From NCBI GenBank assembly GCA_030693425.1, contig JAUYAM010000002.1, positions 145,151 to 186,948 of the forward strand: 41,798 nucleotides of DNA, in the 5' to 3' direction. The notes beneath the pieces are model-generated. The model ran no database searches. It saw nothing but the letters and a program-made list of their open reading frames with translations, and was not told the DNA's origin. Position 1 is the first letter of the stretch, and each line of letters begins with the position of its first letter. Both the position numbers and the translations under genes were made by a program. Positions 14,481 through 21,611 of this stretch are shown one piece after another. This stretch comes from a bacterium. Lineage in GTDB: Bacteria > Patescibacteriota > Minisyncoccia > Minisyncoccales > GWA2-46-15.

Positions 14481-14550
14481 GATACCACCGTCAACCAGAG
14501 AAAATAGCGGTCTTCCCCACAGGTTTTCCACAGGGTAGTAGAACGTTAAA

Positions 14551-14575
14551 ACCGCCTTTCGGCGGCTGTTTTCAA
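14551..14575. terminator. Bidirectional terminator between mraZ and the Clp-type gene
   Basis: The stem CCGCC/GGCGG has a TTTC loop. On the minus strand GCCGCCGAAAGGCGGTTTTAA ends in a short U-run, and on the plus strand it is followed by CTGTTTT. In this minus-strand neighbourhood it would end the transcript arriving from the Clp gene side or shield the mraZ operator. Confidence 0.55.
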
Positions 14576-14596
14576 GGATTAAGAAGTAAGGTGTGG

Positions 14597-14618
14597 TTCA
14601 GCTACGATCGTAGCTGAA
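14597..14618. repeat. 22 bp perfect palindrome downstream of the Clp-type gene
   Basis: TTCAGCTACGA followed by its exact complement, located 20 bp beyond the stop of the Clp-type gene. Short arms TAAGAAG/CTTCTTA flank it. It could be a symmetric protein-binding site or a REP-like hairpin; no U-run follows. Confidence 0.6.
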
Positions 14619-14638
14619 AGCGATATTAACGAATCTTC

Positions 14639-17179
14639 TTACAGCAAGTTTAATTTGAAATCCGGCACCGTAATTTCAATCCGGCTGCCTCTTTTTAACT
14701 GGCCCGACAGCAGAGCGGAAGCTAAGATATTCTCGACTTTGTCTTGAATGACTCTCCGCATCTGCCTGGCGCCGAAAACCGGGTCATATCCCAATTCGAC
14801 GATTTTCTCTTTCAGGGCGTCGGTGATTACCAGCTCAATTCCTTTTTCCATCAGGTTTTTCTTCAATTTCTGCATCAGGAGACCGGCGATCGCCAGAAGA
14901 TTTTCTTTGGTCAAAGACTTGAAGACGACGACGGCGTCAAAGCGGTTGATGAATTCCGGCCTGAAAAGCCCTTGTTCGAAAACGTGGCTCAAAAGTTTTT
15001 CTTTGATCTGCGGCATGGCCAAGTCCTTGGCCAAGGCTTCTAAAATCACCTGGTAGCCGGCGTTGGAAGTGGCGATAATGACAGTGTTGAGAAAGCTGAT
15101 CTTCCGCCCCAGGCCATCGGTCATAAAGCCTTCGTCGAGAATTCTCAAAAACAGATTCAGGATATTCGGATGGCCCTTTTCAATTTCATCGAGAAGAATC
15201 AAAGCAAAAGGAGTTTCTCTGACCTGGTTGACGAAAAAGCTCTGCTCTTCGGTGGATCCGATCAGCCTTTTTGAATCCTGGACATTCTGGTATTCGGAGA
15301 GGTCGAGCCTGATTATTCGTTCTTCCGAGCCAAAGTAGATTGCCGCCAAGGCTTTGGCGGTTTCGGTTTTGCCTACGCCCGTGGGCCCCAAGAAAAGAAA
15401 AGTCCCCATTGGCCCTTTTCTGACGGTGATGTCGGATCTCGCTCTTCTCAAGGCCGCCGAAACCTCTTTGACGGCTTCTTCCTGGTTAATGATTCTTTGG
15501 TGGATCAGGCTTTCGAGGTCAAGAAGAACCTGTTTTTCCTTGATTGACAGCTGGCCGACCGGGATGTCGGTTTTTTCGGAGATCAGTTTGGCAACGTGCT
15601 TTGGCAGTAAAATCGGTTCTTTGGTCTGGGCAATGGAAATTATGGTCTCGGCCATCAGGTCGGTCGCTTTTTTCGGGAAAGGCAGAGCCGGCAAATACCT
15701 GTCAGCTTTGGTTACTAGCTCTCTCAAGGCGGGATAGCTGATGAATTTCTTGTACTTTGCTTCCCAGTAAGGAACGAACAGCTCCAAAAGCATAATTGTT
15801 TCTTCCTGGGAAATTTGCGAGATTTCCACTTTTTCAAAGAATTGGCCTACCTGGCTGGTGTCGACGGTTTTATGGAATTCGGGAAAATTAGTGACGGCGA
15901 TGAATTTAAAGCTGGGGATTTGGAGATATCTGGCGATAACTCCGGAGATGTCGATTTTCCCCGGCCCCTGGGTTTTGCCGCCGCCGAGAAAGTTGTGGAA
16001 GTCCTGGATGACCAGAACGATATTTTTCGCCATCAGGATTTCTTGAAAGATTCTCTCTAAAAGCTGGGCCACTCCTTCCTGTCCTTGGCAGCTGCTGATC
16101 AAGGAAGGCAGGTCCAGCTCAACCACTCTTTTGTAATTGAGTTCCGGCAGGCTTTCGCCGAAAAGAAGTTTTTGGGTCAAGGCTTGGATTATCGCTCCCC
16201 GGCCCGATCCCGCCTCTCCGACAAGCAAAACATTGCTGAATTCGCTTCTGGCCAAAGATCTTTCAATCTGCTCGATTTCTTTTTGATGGCCGACGATTTC
16301 CGCAAATCCTTGGTCTTTGACAACCTCGGTCAAGTCGGTGGAGTGGCGGTCGAGGGTGACGGTGTAGCCGGCAGACCACTCTTTGCCGACAGAGCCCATT
16401 TTGATCAGGTTCTTATACTCCCAGAATTTCTTCCTTTCGGCCATCTTCTTTTGGTTAGTCTCCCACCACCAGGTCAGGTTGTCGATGTCCTCTGACCGGA
16501 GATCTGACTCAATGAGCAGCTCCCGGAAATGAGGATCGTATTTTGATAGGGCGGTCAGGACGTTGCCGCAGCTAATGAGCTTGTTGTCTCTTTTGTCGGC
16601 ATTATTTAAGGCTTCAATAAAGAAATCAACTGGATTCTGGTTTTCTCCGGCATGAATTTGCTTGATTTTCTCTTCGAGAGATCTCTGGATTTCTGTCTGG
16701 CTGAGCAGAAGCCTGGAAAAGACAAAAGAAGTTAGGGGCGGGTTTTCGGAAAGCAAGGAATAGAAAAGAACGGTGGTATGAAAAGAGATTTTTTTGATTT
16801 GACAGATATTGTCGGCTCTTTTGAACATCAGGGCGGCTTCAAGCTCTATGAAATCTGCCAGGTTGAAATTCTCAATATCAGAAATAACCTCTTTGAGGCT
16901 GGCTTTTGGTTCAGGCCTCCCAACCTTTAAATTGAAGAAAAGGTCCAGCTGCCAAAAGATAACCGCCAAAGACATCAGTAAAAGAGAGGCTCCCAAGAGA
17001 TGGGCAAGGGCCGTTATCGAGAACTCATTGGTGAAGAAGCCGAAAAGGAAGGCCAAGAAAAGGGGCAGAAAGGCGATAAAGAATATCTTTTTAAAGAATT
17101 TGGCGTATTTAAAGCAGAACCATTTTGATAACTGGGCCGCCTGGAAAACCGGACTTTTTCTTAAGTAGAAGTTAACCAT
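14639..17179 (-). CDS. Membrane-anchored Clp-type AAA+ ATPase (ClpC/ClpB-like) with degenerate first ATPase domain
   Basis: 846 residues. Two N-terminal membrane helices (about 32-50 and 56-80) precede a Clp-N-like helical region and two AAA+ modules. D2 is intact: Walker A GPTGVGKT at 598-605, Walker B ILLDEIE at 661-667, sensor-1 ATSNAG and a Clp C-terminal domain ending VIQDKVENILASALLSG. D1 is not: Walker A reads GEAGSGRG (321-328), with Arg for Lys and Gly for Thr, and the Walker B segment reads VIQDFH, without the catalytic Glu. Only D2 should hydrolyse ATP. The protein probably unfolds substrates at the membrane; a ClpP partner is not in this window. Its start overlaps the upstream small membrane gene by 8 bp. 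Confidence 0.88.
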   Translation of the reverse strand: MVNFYLRKSPVFQAAQLSKWFCFKYAKFFKKIFFIAFLPLFLAFLFGFFTNEFSITALAHLLGASLLLMSLAVIFWQLDLFFNLKVGRPEPKASLKEVISDIENFNLADFIELEAALMFKRADNICQIKKISFHTTVLFYSLLSENPPLTSFVFSRLLLSQTEIQRSLEEKIKQIHAGENQNPVDFFIEALNNADKRDNKLISCGNVLTALSKYDPHFRELLIESDLRSEDIDNLTWWWETNQKKMAERKKFWEYKNLIKMGSVGKEWSAGYTVTLDRHSTDLTEVVKDQGFAEIVGHQKEIEQIERSLARSEFSNVLLVGEAGSGRGAIIQALTQKLLFGESLPELNYKRVVELDLPSLISSCQGQEGVAQLLERIFQEILMAKNIVLVIQDFHNFLGGGKTQGPGKIDISGVIARYLQIPSFKFIAVTNFPEFHKTVDTSQVGQFFEKVEISQISQEETIMLLELFVPYWEAKYKKFISYPALRELVTKADRYLPALPFPKKATDLMAETIISIAQTKEPILLPKHVAKLISEKTDIPVGQLSIKEKQVLLDLESLIHQRIINQEEAVKEVSAALRRARSDITVRKGPMGTFLFLGPTGVGKTETAKALAAIYFGSEERIIRLDLSEYQNVQDSKRLIGSTEEQSFFVNQVRETPFALILLDEIEKGHPNILNLFLRILDEGFMTDGLGRKISFLNTVIIATSNAGYQVILEALAKDLAMPQIKEKLLSHVFEQGLFRPEFINRFDAVVVFKSLTKENLLAIAGLLMQKLKKNLMEKGIELVITDALKEKIVELGYDPVFGARQMRRVIQDKVENILASALLSGQLKRGSRIEITVPDFKLNLL

Positions 17180-17579
17180 TTTTGAGCAAGAGCCTGAGGC
17201 CGTGCCCAGCCGCTAAGAAGACGAGGACCGGCATCAGAAACCAGACTATAATAATGGCGATTCCGGCAAAGAATATCAAAATCTCAATCACAATTCCCAA
17301 GACAATCATTATCAGGCGCACGATCGCTCCCAGGACTCTTGAGATTGTGTTGGAGAAAATGACCTCAAGGTATTTTCCGAGATCAAATCCTCTCGGATAG
17401 TACCACTGATATTGATGCCAGTGGGAGAACAGGGTTTTCAGGAGCAGGGGCACCGAAAAGTAGTTCAGGTTAAAAACGAGGATATTTTTCCAGCCCCTCA
17501 AGATTCCCTTGGGGGCTTCGAGGAAATACCAGACGAACCATTGAATAAACAGATTTTTTTGAAGTAAGATGTTAAGCAT
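17172..17579 (-). CDS. Small membrane protein coupled to the Clp-type ATPase
   Basis: 135 residues with a hydrophobic N-terminus, a central aromatic stretch (SHWHQYQWYYPRGFDLGKYLEV) and two strong C-terminal helices (about 85-105 and 107-125). I recognise no family. The stop overlaps the start of the Clp-type gene by 8 bp, so they are translationally coupled and likely work together, perhaps as a membrane adaptor; that is inference. Confidence 0.7.
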   Translation of the reverse strand: MLNILLQKNLFIQWFVWYFLEAPKGILRGWKNILVFNLNYFSVPLLLKTLFSHWHQYQWYYPRGFDLGKYLEVIFSNTISRVLGAIVRLIMIVLGIVIEILIFFAGIAIIIVWFLMPVLVFLAAGHGLRLLLKNG

Positions 17580-17626
17580 TGTTTGATTATAGCAAATTGG
17601 AGCAGAAAGAGAAATATTTTTTCCTC

Positions 17627-17655
17627 TTGACAGAACCCCACCTTTGTGTTAATTA
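17627..17655 (+). promoter_or_regulatory. Promoter for the UPF0182 gene
   Basis: A consensus -35 TTGACA (17627-17632), a 17 bp spacer and a TAATTA -10 (17650-17655). It leaves a leader of about 340 nt before the UPF0182 start. Two AAGGAGG motifs at about 17670 and 17711 are not followed by credible frames. Confidence 0.65.
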
Positions 17656-17820
17656 TTTCTATCGAGCAAAAGGAGGATTCTCAGCTCTTCTTTAACCCCG
17701 TCAACGTTTTAAGGAGGTTGATTTTTACTTGTTCCAAGCAAGAGGTAGAGTTTTTGTTTAGAAGAACTGATTAAAAATTAAGGAAAGATCTTTGACAAGT
17801 AGCAATAAAGATACAAGAAG

Positions 17821-17881
17821 CGAGCGTAGCCGGAATACGGGCTTTTAAAGATGACAAGAGCTCATATCCCGGCCACGCTCG
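17821..17881 (+). promoter_or_regulatory. Structured 5' leader hairpin upstream of UPF0182
   Basis: CGAGCGTAGCCGG (17821-17833) pairs with CCGGCCACGCTCG (17869-17881) with one mismatch. The loop contains a second stem, GGGCTTTT with AAGAGCTC. It lies in the long leader of the 17580-18001 gap, which holds no gene. I do not recognise it as a known riboswitch. Confidence 0.55.
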
Positions 17882-18001
17882 AATAAGAGCAGCCGAGAAA
17901 AATTCAACGTTCACAATAGGAGAGAAAAATAAACAAAATACACACACTGTTTTTCTATTCTCATATCAATCTTGTTCACCCTATTCGAAAAGGAGCTCAA
18001 A

Positions 18002-20767
18002 ATGACTGGCATTCTGACCATCATCGGCTTGATCATCGGCATAATCGCCGCTGTGATCAAGTACAACCGGCAAGACGAAGATAAGGCCTGGCCTCCTATC
18101 AAGCTGGGCCTGACTGTTTTCTTCATCTTCCTGGGCATCGGGGCGGTGATCGATATCGCCGCCAACGTCTACACAGATTTTCTCTGGTTTGAGGAGCTTG
18201 GCTACACTTCGGTGTGGCTGAAGCGTCTTGAACTCAGGGTCGCGCTGTACCTCGGCGGGACGATCATCGCATGGGTTTTCTTCTACCTTAACGCGATGCC
18301 TGCCTGGAAAGCGACTCTGCGCAGAATCGGAGACTGCCGCGGCTATAACATCCCAGACGAAGAAGATTGGGTAAAAGGAACGCCGTGGGTCAAGTGGGCC
18401 TGCCTTGCTGTGGCCGCGCTTTTCGGCCTCTATGCCTTGTCTGGCTGGGACGAGATCTTGAAGTTTTTCAACGCCACGCCTTTCGGCATGACCGATCCAG
18501 TCCACGGCCTGGACCTATCGTTCTATATCTTCGGCCTGCCGTTCTGGAATTGGGCAAAGGGTTTTTTGCTCATTCTGGTCTTAGGAGCCGCCGTAGTAGC
18601 TGGAGTAGTCTATGCAATCTACGGTCTCATGACAAAGGACGACTCTATAGGCCGGCCGATCTTCGCCCATACCTCAGTCCTGGGCGCATTTCTGGTTTGG
18701 ATTATAGCCTGGCAGTATAATCTGCAGCGCTTCAACCTGCTCATTGACGGCAATAGCAACCGTCTCGTCGGCGCTGGCTACACAGATGTCCATGTCTTGA
18801 TGGGAAACCTGAATGTCATGGCCTGGGTAGCGATTCTCGTCGGCGCGGTCCTGCTCGTCAATGTGTTCATCCGCAACTGGAAGGTTTTGGCCACAGCCGG
18901 AGGAATCTGGCTGCTCATGGCCACTATCCTTCTTGCCATTGCGCCAGGAATAACCCAGTGGCTCAAGGTCAACCCGTCCGAGATGATCCAAGAAGCGCCC
19001 TACATCACGAATTACATCAATATGACAAGAGCGGCCTATGGCCTGGACGCGGTTGAGTCTCATGAAGTTGCATACCAGCCAGGCCTCGATCCGGAAGAGT
19101 ATGAGGCCAACGACGCAACCTTGTCTCGGGCGCGCGTCATGGACTGGCGGCCTCTCTTAGATGCCAATGATACGCTCCAGGAAATCCGTGTCTATTACGA
19201 TTTCAATGACACGGATATAGATCGGTACGTCGGTACGGAGTACATGGTCGGGGTGCGCGAACTAAGCATCGATCAGCTACCCACGCAGGCGCAGACCTGG
19301 AGCAACGAACACTTGCAATACACCCATGGAGAAGGGTTCACCGTGGCTGAGGTGAGTCAGGTTGAGAGTCAGGGCTTGCCCGTTTACACGGTTAAAAACA
19401 TCCCGCCCGAAGGGCCAGAAGAGTTCTCTACGGAATACACCGAGATTTACTTCGGAGAACTTACCTCGGACTGGATCGCCGTGAACACCACCTTGGATGA
19501 ATTTGGCCAGCCTTCAGGCGCCGGCGCCGAGTATGAGCGCTACCAAGGAACATCAGGGATCCGATTAACATCGTTGAACCGGTGGGCATTTGCCATTCAC
19601 CTCGGCGACCTGAAAATTCTGATTTCCAAGTTCATCACCCCCGACAGCAGGATCATTTTCGATCGTGCCATCGGCGATCGTGTCGAGAAGATCGCGCCCA
19701 TGCTCACCTATGATGGCGACCCCTACGCCGTTGTCGGCTCAGATCAGGTCTACTGGATCTGGGATGCTTGCACTACGGCAAAGACATTCCCATATTCAGA
19801 TCCAACGGACGATGACATCAATTACATCCGCAACTCGGTGAAAATCGTCATCGGCGCCTATGATGGGAACGTCAGGTTCTACGTTGCCGATCCGGAAGAT
19901 CCTGTTCTGCGCGTTTGGATGAATGTATTCCCCGGTTTATTCCGCTCCATGGACGAAATGCCGGAATTCATCAAATTGCATCTGCGTTATCCGGCCGATA
20001 TCTTTACTATCCAGGCCGAGAAACTGGCTCTGTTTCACATGACCGATACAACCAGTTTTTACAACCGCGAGGATCTGTGGATGATTCCTCAAGAGGCTTA
20101 CCTGGATGCGGCCGTGACCATGGACCCACGCTTCATCTCTATGCGTCTGCCGGGCGAGGACGAGAACGAATTCGTCCTGGTCGTGCCGTTCACGCCGGCC
20201 AACAAGCAGAATCTCGTCGGATGGCTGTGCGTCCGCATGGACGCTCCTCATTACGGCGAGATGGAACTCTGGCTTTTCCCGAGGGATCAGACGGTGATCG
20301 GGCCCATGCAAGTCGAGGGCCTGATCAACCAGGATCCGGTCATGTCCGGCAACATCACACTCTGGAGCCAACGCGGATCAACGCTTCTCTGGGGCAACCT
20401 GCTCGCCCTACCCGTTTTCAACGACGGCAATGGATCAGTGGTATACGTCAAGCCACTGTTTATTCTTGCTGAGCAAGGAAAGATTCCGGCCCTAACTAGA
20501 GTAATCCTCTGGGCCGGCGATCGTCTTATCGTTGAGGCCACCCTACAGGATGCGTTGGCTGTCCTTTACGGCGGCCAGACTACGGAAACTGTCGTTTCAC
20601 CGCCTACGACAACGGGCGTAGTGGCGACATGCTCCGAGTTGGCCAACGCCGCCTACACATATTTTCAGCAGGCTCAGTCGTGCTATGCGAATAGCGACTG
20701 GGCGTGCTATGGCACTGCAATGCAGAAATTGGAGGAAACTCTCCTCCAAGCATCCCAGTGCCGCTAA
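18002..20767 (+). CDS. UPF0182 family membrane protein
   Basis: 921 residues. The start is the ATG after AAGGAGCTCAAA; an earlier TTG frame start at 17972 has no support. Seven or so N-terminal helices (to about residue 320) include the family motif TDFLWFEELGYTSVWLKRL. A large extracytoplasmic domain and a helical C-terminus (FQQAQSCYANSDWACYGTAMQ) follow, as in COG1615 proteins. No biochemical function is established for the family. The gene is GC-richer with different codon choice than its neighbours (many GGC, CTC, ATC), and has its own promoter, SD and terminator, so recent transfer or a distinct expression class is possible. Confidence 0.9.
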   Translation: MTGILTIIGLIIGIIAAVIKYNRQDEDKAWPPIKLGLTVFFIFLGIGAVIDIAANVYTDFLWFEELGYTSVWLKRLELRVALYLGGTIIAWVFFYLNAMPAWKATLRRIGDCRGYNIPDEEDWVKGTPWVKWACLAVAALFGLYALSGWDEILKFFNATPFGMTDPVHGLDLSFYIFGLPFWNWAKGFLLILVLGAAVVAGVVYAIYGLMTKDDSIGRPIFAHTSVLGAFLVWIIAWQYNLQRFNLLIDGNSNRLVGAGYTDVHVLMGNLNVMAWVAILVGAVLLVNVFIRNWKVLATAGGIWLLMATILLAIAPGITQWLKVNPSEMIQEAPYITNYINMTRAAYGLDAVESHEVAYQPGLDPEEYEANDATLSRARVMDWRPLLDANDTLQEIRVYYDFNDTDIDRYVGTEYMVGVRELSIDQLPTQAQTWSNEHLQYTHGEGFTVAEVSQVESQGLPVYTVKNIPPEGPEEFSTEYTEIYFGELTSDWIAVNTTLDEFGQPSGAGAEYERYQGTSGIRLTSLNRWAFAIHLGDLKILISKFITPDSRIIFDRAIGDRVEKIAPMLTYDGDPYAVVGSDQVYWIWDACTTAKTFPYSDPTDDDINYIRNSVKIVIGAYDGNVRFYVADPEDPVLRVWMNVFPGLFRSMDEMPEFIKLHLRYPADIFTIQAEKLALFHMTDTTSFYNREDLWMIPQEAYLDAAVTMDPRFISMRLPGEDENEFVLVVPFTPANKQNLVGWLCVRMDAPHYGEMELWLFPRDQTVIGPMQVEGLINQDPVMSGNITLWSQRGSTLLWGNLLALPVFNDGNGSVVYVKPLFILAEQGKIPALTRVILWAGDRLIVEATLQDALAVLYGGQTTETVVSPPTTTGVVATCSELANAAYTYFQQAQSCYANSDWACYGTAMQKLEETLLQASQCR

Positions 20768-20790
20768 GTAAGGAGGTTTGCACACACATC

Positions 20791-20828
20791 AACAAGGGGA
20801 TCAGCAATGATCCCCTTGTTTTGTTTTT
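20791..20828 (+). terminator. Strong rho-independent terminator after UPF0182
   Basis: AACAAGGGGATCA and TGATCCCCTTGTT form a perfect 13 bp stem with loop GCAA, followed by TTGTTTTT, 23 bp after the stop codon. Confidence 0.92.
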
Positions 20829-20842
20829 AAGAAATAATTGGC

Positions 20843-20867
20843 AGTTGCTTAACCGGGTTAAGCAACT
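20843..20867. repeat. Perfect 11 bp stem with CGG loop
   Basis: AGTTGCTTAAC and GTTAAGCAACT around CGG, without a U-run. The central ACCGGGT is shared with palindromes inside rplJ and the PBP1C gene. Confidence 0.65.
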
Positions 20868-20872
20868 ATGTT

Positions 20873-20907
20873 AAAAAACGGCAGAGGCGGCTGTTTAAGT
20901 CGCCTCT
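20873..20907 (-). terminator. Terminator of the small basic-protein gene
   Basis: On the minus strand AGAGGCG pairs with CGCCTCT across an 11-nt loop, followed by GCCG and six T. The 5' arm is within the last codons of the gene at 20895-21089 and its stop lies in the loop. Confidence 0.75.
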
Positions 20908-21089
20908 TTTCCGCTTATGGCCTTTGGCTGTTTCGGCTGTCGCAGCTTTTGTCTTTTTCTGAAAATTGCCGGCCAGCCGATTTCCAGAAAACTGATCGGC
21001 AATCTTTGTCCGTTTTCGTCCAAGGGCGTTATGACAGCGAGGACCTTAGGTTTCTTTCTGGACCGATTTACTTTCTTTGTTTGGGCCAT
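20895..21089 (-). CDS. Small basic protein, 64 aa, unknown
   Basis: A strong SD (AGGAGGAAAAT directly before ATG) supports the start. The protein is Lys/Arg-rich (MAQTKKVNRSRKKPKV...) with a middle segment LAVITPLDENGQRLPISFLE. It has no Cys pair and no membrane segment. The family is not recognised; RNA or DNA binding is possible from charge alone. It ends in its own terminator and lies between UPF0182 and tRNA-Val. Confidence 0.7.
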   Translation of the reverse strand: MAQTKKVNRSRKKPKVLAVITPLDENGQRLPISFLEIGWPAIFRKRQKLRQPKQPKAISGKEAT

Positions 21090-21153
21090 ATTTTCCTCCT
21101 AAAAAAGAACTTTTTGGACGCAGTCTACTATATATTGATTGACTGCGCATCAG

Positions 21154-21225
21154 TGCGCGTGCTTGGATTTGGACCAAGGACCTTCCCGATGTGAACGGGA
21201 CGCTCTACCCCTGAGCTACACGCGC
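21154..21225 (-). tRNA. tRNA-Val (CAC)
   Basis: Acceptor GCGCGTG with CACGCGC and discriminator A, D-arm AGCTCAGGGGTAGAGC, anticodon loop TTCACAT on stem TCCCG/CGGGA (anticodon CAC), and T-stem CTTGG/CCAAG with loop TCCAAAT. CCA is not encoded. The T-loop begins TCC rather than TTC. Confidence 0.93.
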
Positions 21226-21278
21226 TCATTTATTATTTCTATATTTTTAAGGGCTTATTGTCCAGCCTGGAAACAAAT

Positions 21279-21303
21279 GGCGTTCCGCTTTTAGCGGAAC
21301 GCC
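21279..21303. terminator. Hairpin after the zinc-ribbon gene 21329-21526
   Basis: GGCGTTCCGC and GCGGAACGCC form a perfect 10 bp stem with a 5-nt loop, 25 bp downstream of the stop. The following minus-strand bases (ATTTGTTT) are a weak U-run, so termination is likely but not certain. Confidence 0.6.
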
Positions 21304-21328
21304 TCTGGTTCAGAAATCTTAAGTTGAG

Positions 21329-21526
21329 TCATCCTTCTGTTTTCAATTCCACACCGCAATGCGGACAGTTTGTCGGAAACCCATATTCATTCCCGACTTT
21401 GACTGTTTTAATTACCCCCCTACAGTTTCCACATTTGCAATCGTGGTCGGCCGGGCGCCGATTTTTTACGTGCAGCTTTTCAACCGGAACCGGTCGTCGA
21501 ACTTGATCATTCCTTTTCTTTGTCAT
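21329..21526 (-). CDS. Small zinc-ribbon protein, 65 aa
   Basis: The start is MTKKRNDQ, preceded by GAGGAGAGAAGTA; an ATG five codons upstream is less favoured. The basic N-terminus is followed by CKCGNCRG (about residues 30-37) and CPHCGVEL near the C-terminus, giving four to five Cys for one zinc. Such ribbons bind nucleic acid or proteins; nothing more specific can be said. It is divergent from the gene at 21612 with its promoter in the 85 bp gap. Confidence 0.75.
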   Translation of the reverse strand: MTKKRNDQVRRPVPVEKLHVKNRRPADHDCKCGNCRGVIKTVKVGNEYGFPTNCPHCGVELKTEG

Positions 21527-21557
21527 TACTTCTCTCCTCAAGATAAGATTTTCTAAT

Positions 21558-21605
21558 ATTCTAACCTTTTCTCATCTTTTGTAAAGGCCGCAAATTAGTT
21601 ATAAT
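21558..21605. promoter_or_regulatory. Divergent promoters between the zinc-ribbon gene and the 673-aa gene
   Basis: Minus strand: -35 TTTACA (complement of 21580-21585), 16 bp, -10 TAGAAT (complement of 21558-21563). Plus strand: -10 TATAAT at 21600-21605, only 6 bp before the ATG at 21612, so the plus transcript should be leaderless or nearly so. Confidence 0.55.
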
Positions 21606-21611
21606 TAAACA

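Noticed and set aside
14439-14534. Possible replication origin from DnaA-box-like motifs
   Set aside because: Only one perfect box, no AT-rich unwinding region and no dnaA/dnaN nearby; the repeats fit an MraZ operator better.
17821-17881. Known riboswitch in the UPF0182 leader
   Set aside because: The stem is clear but no conserved riboswitch core was recognised.
17972-18001. Earlier TTG start of the UPF0182 gene
   Set aside because: The ATG at 18002 has a well-placed AAGGAG, which would be inside the coding region if the TTG were used.
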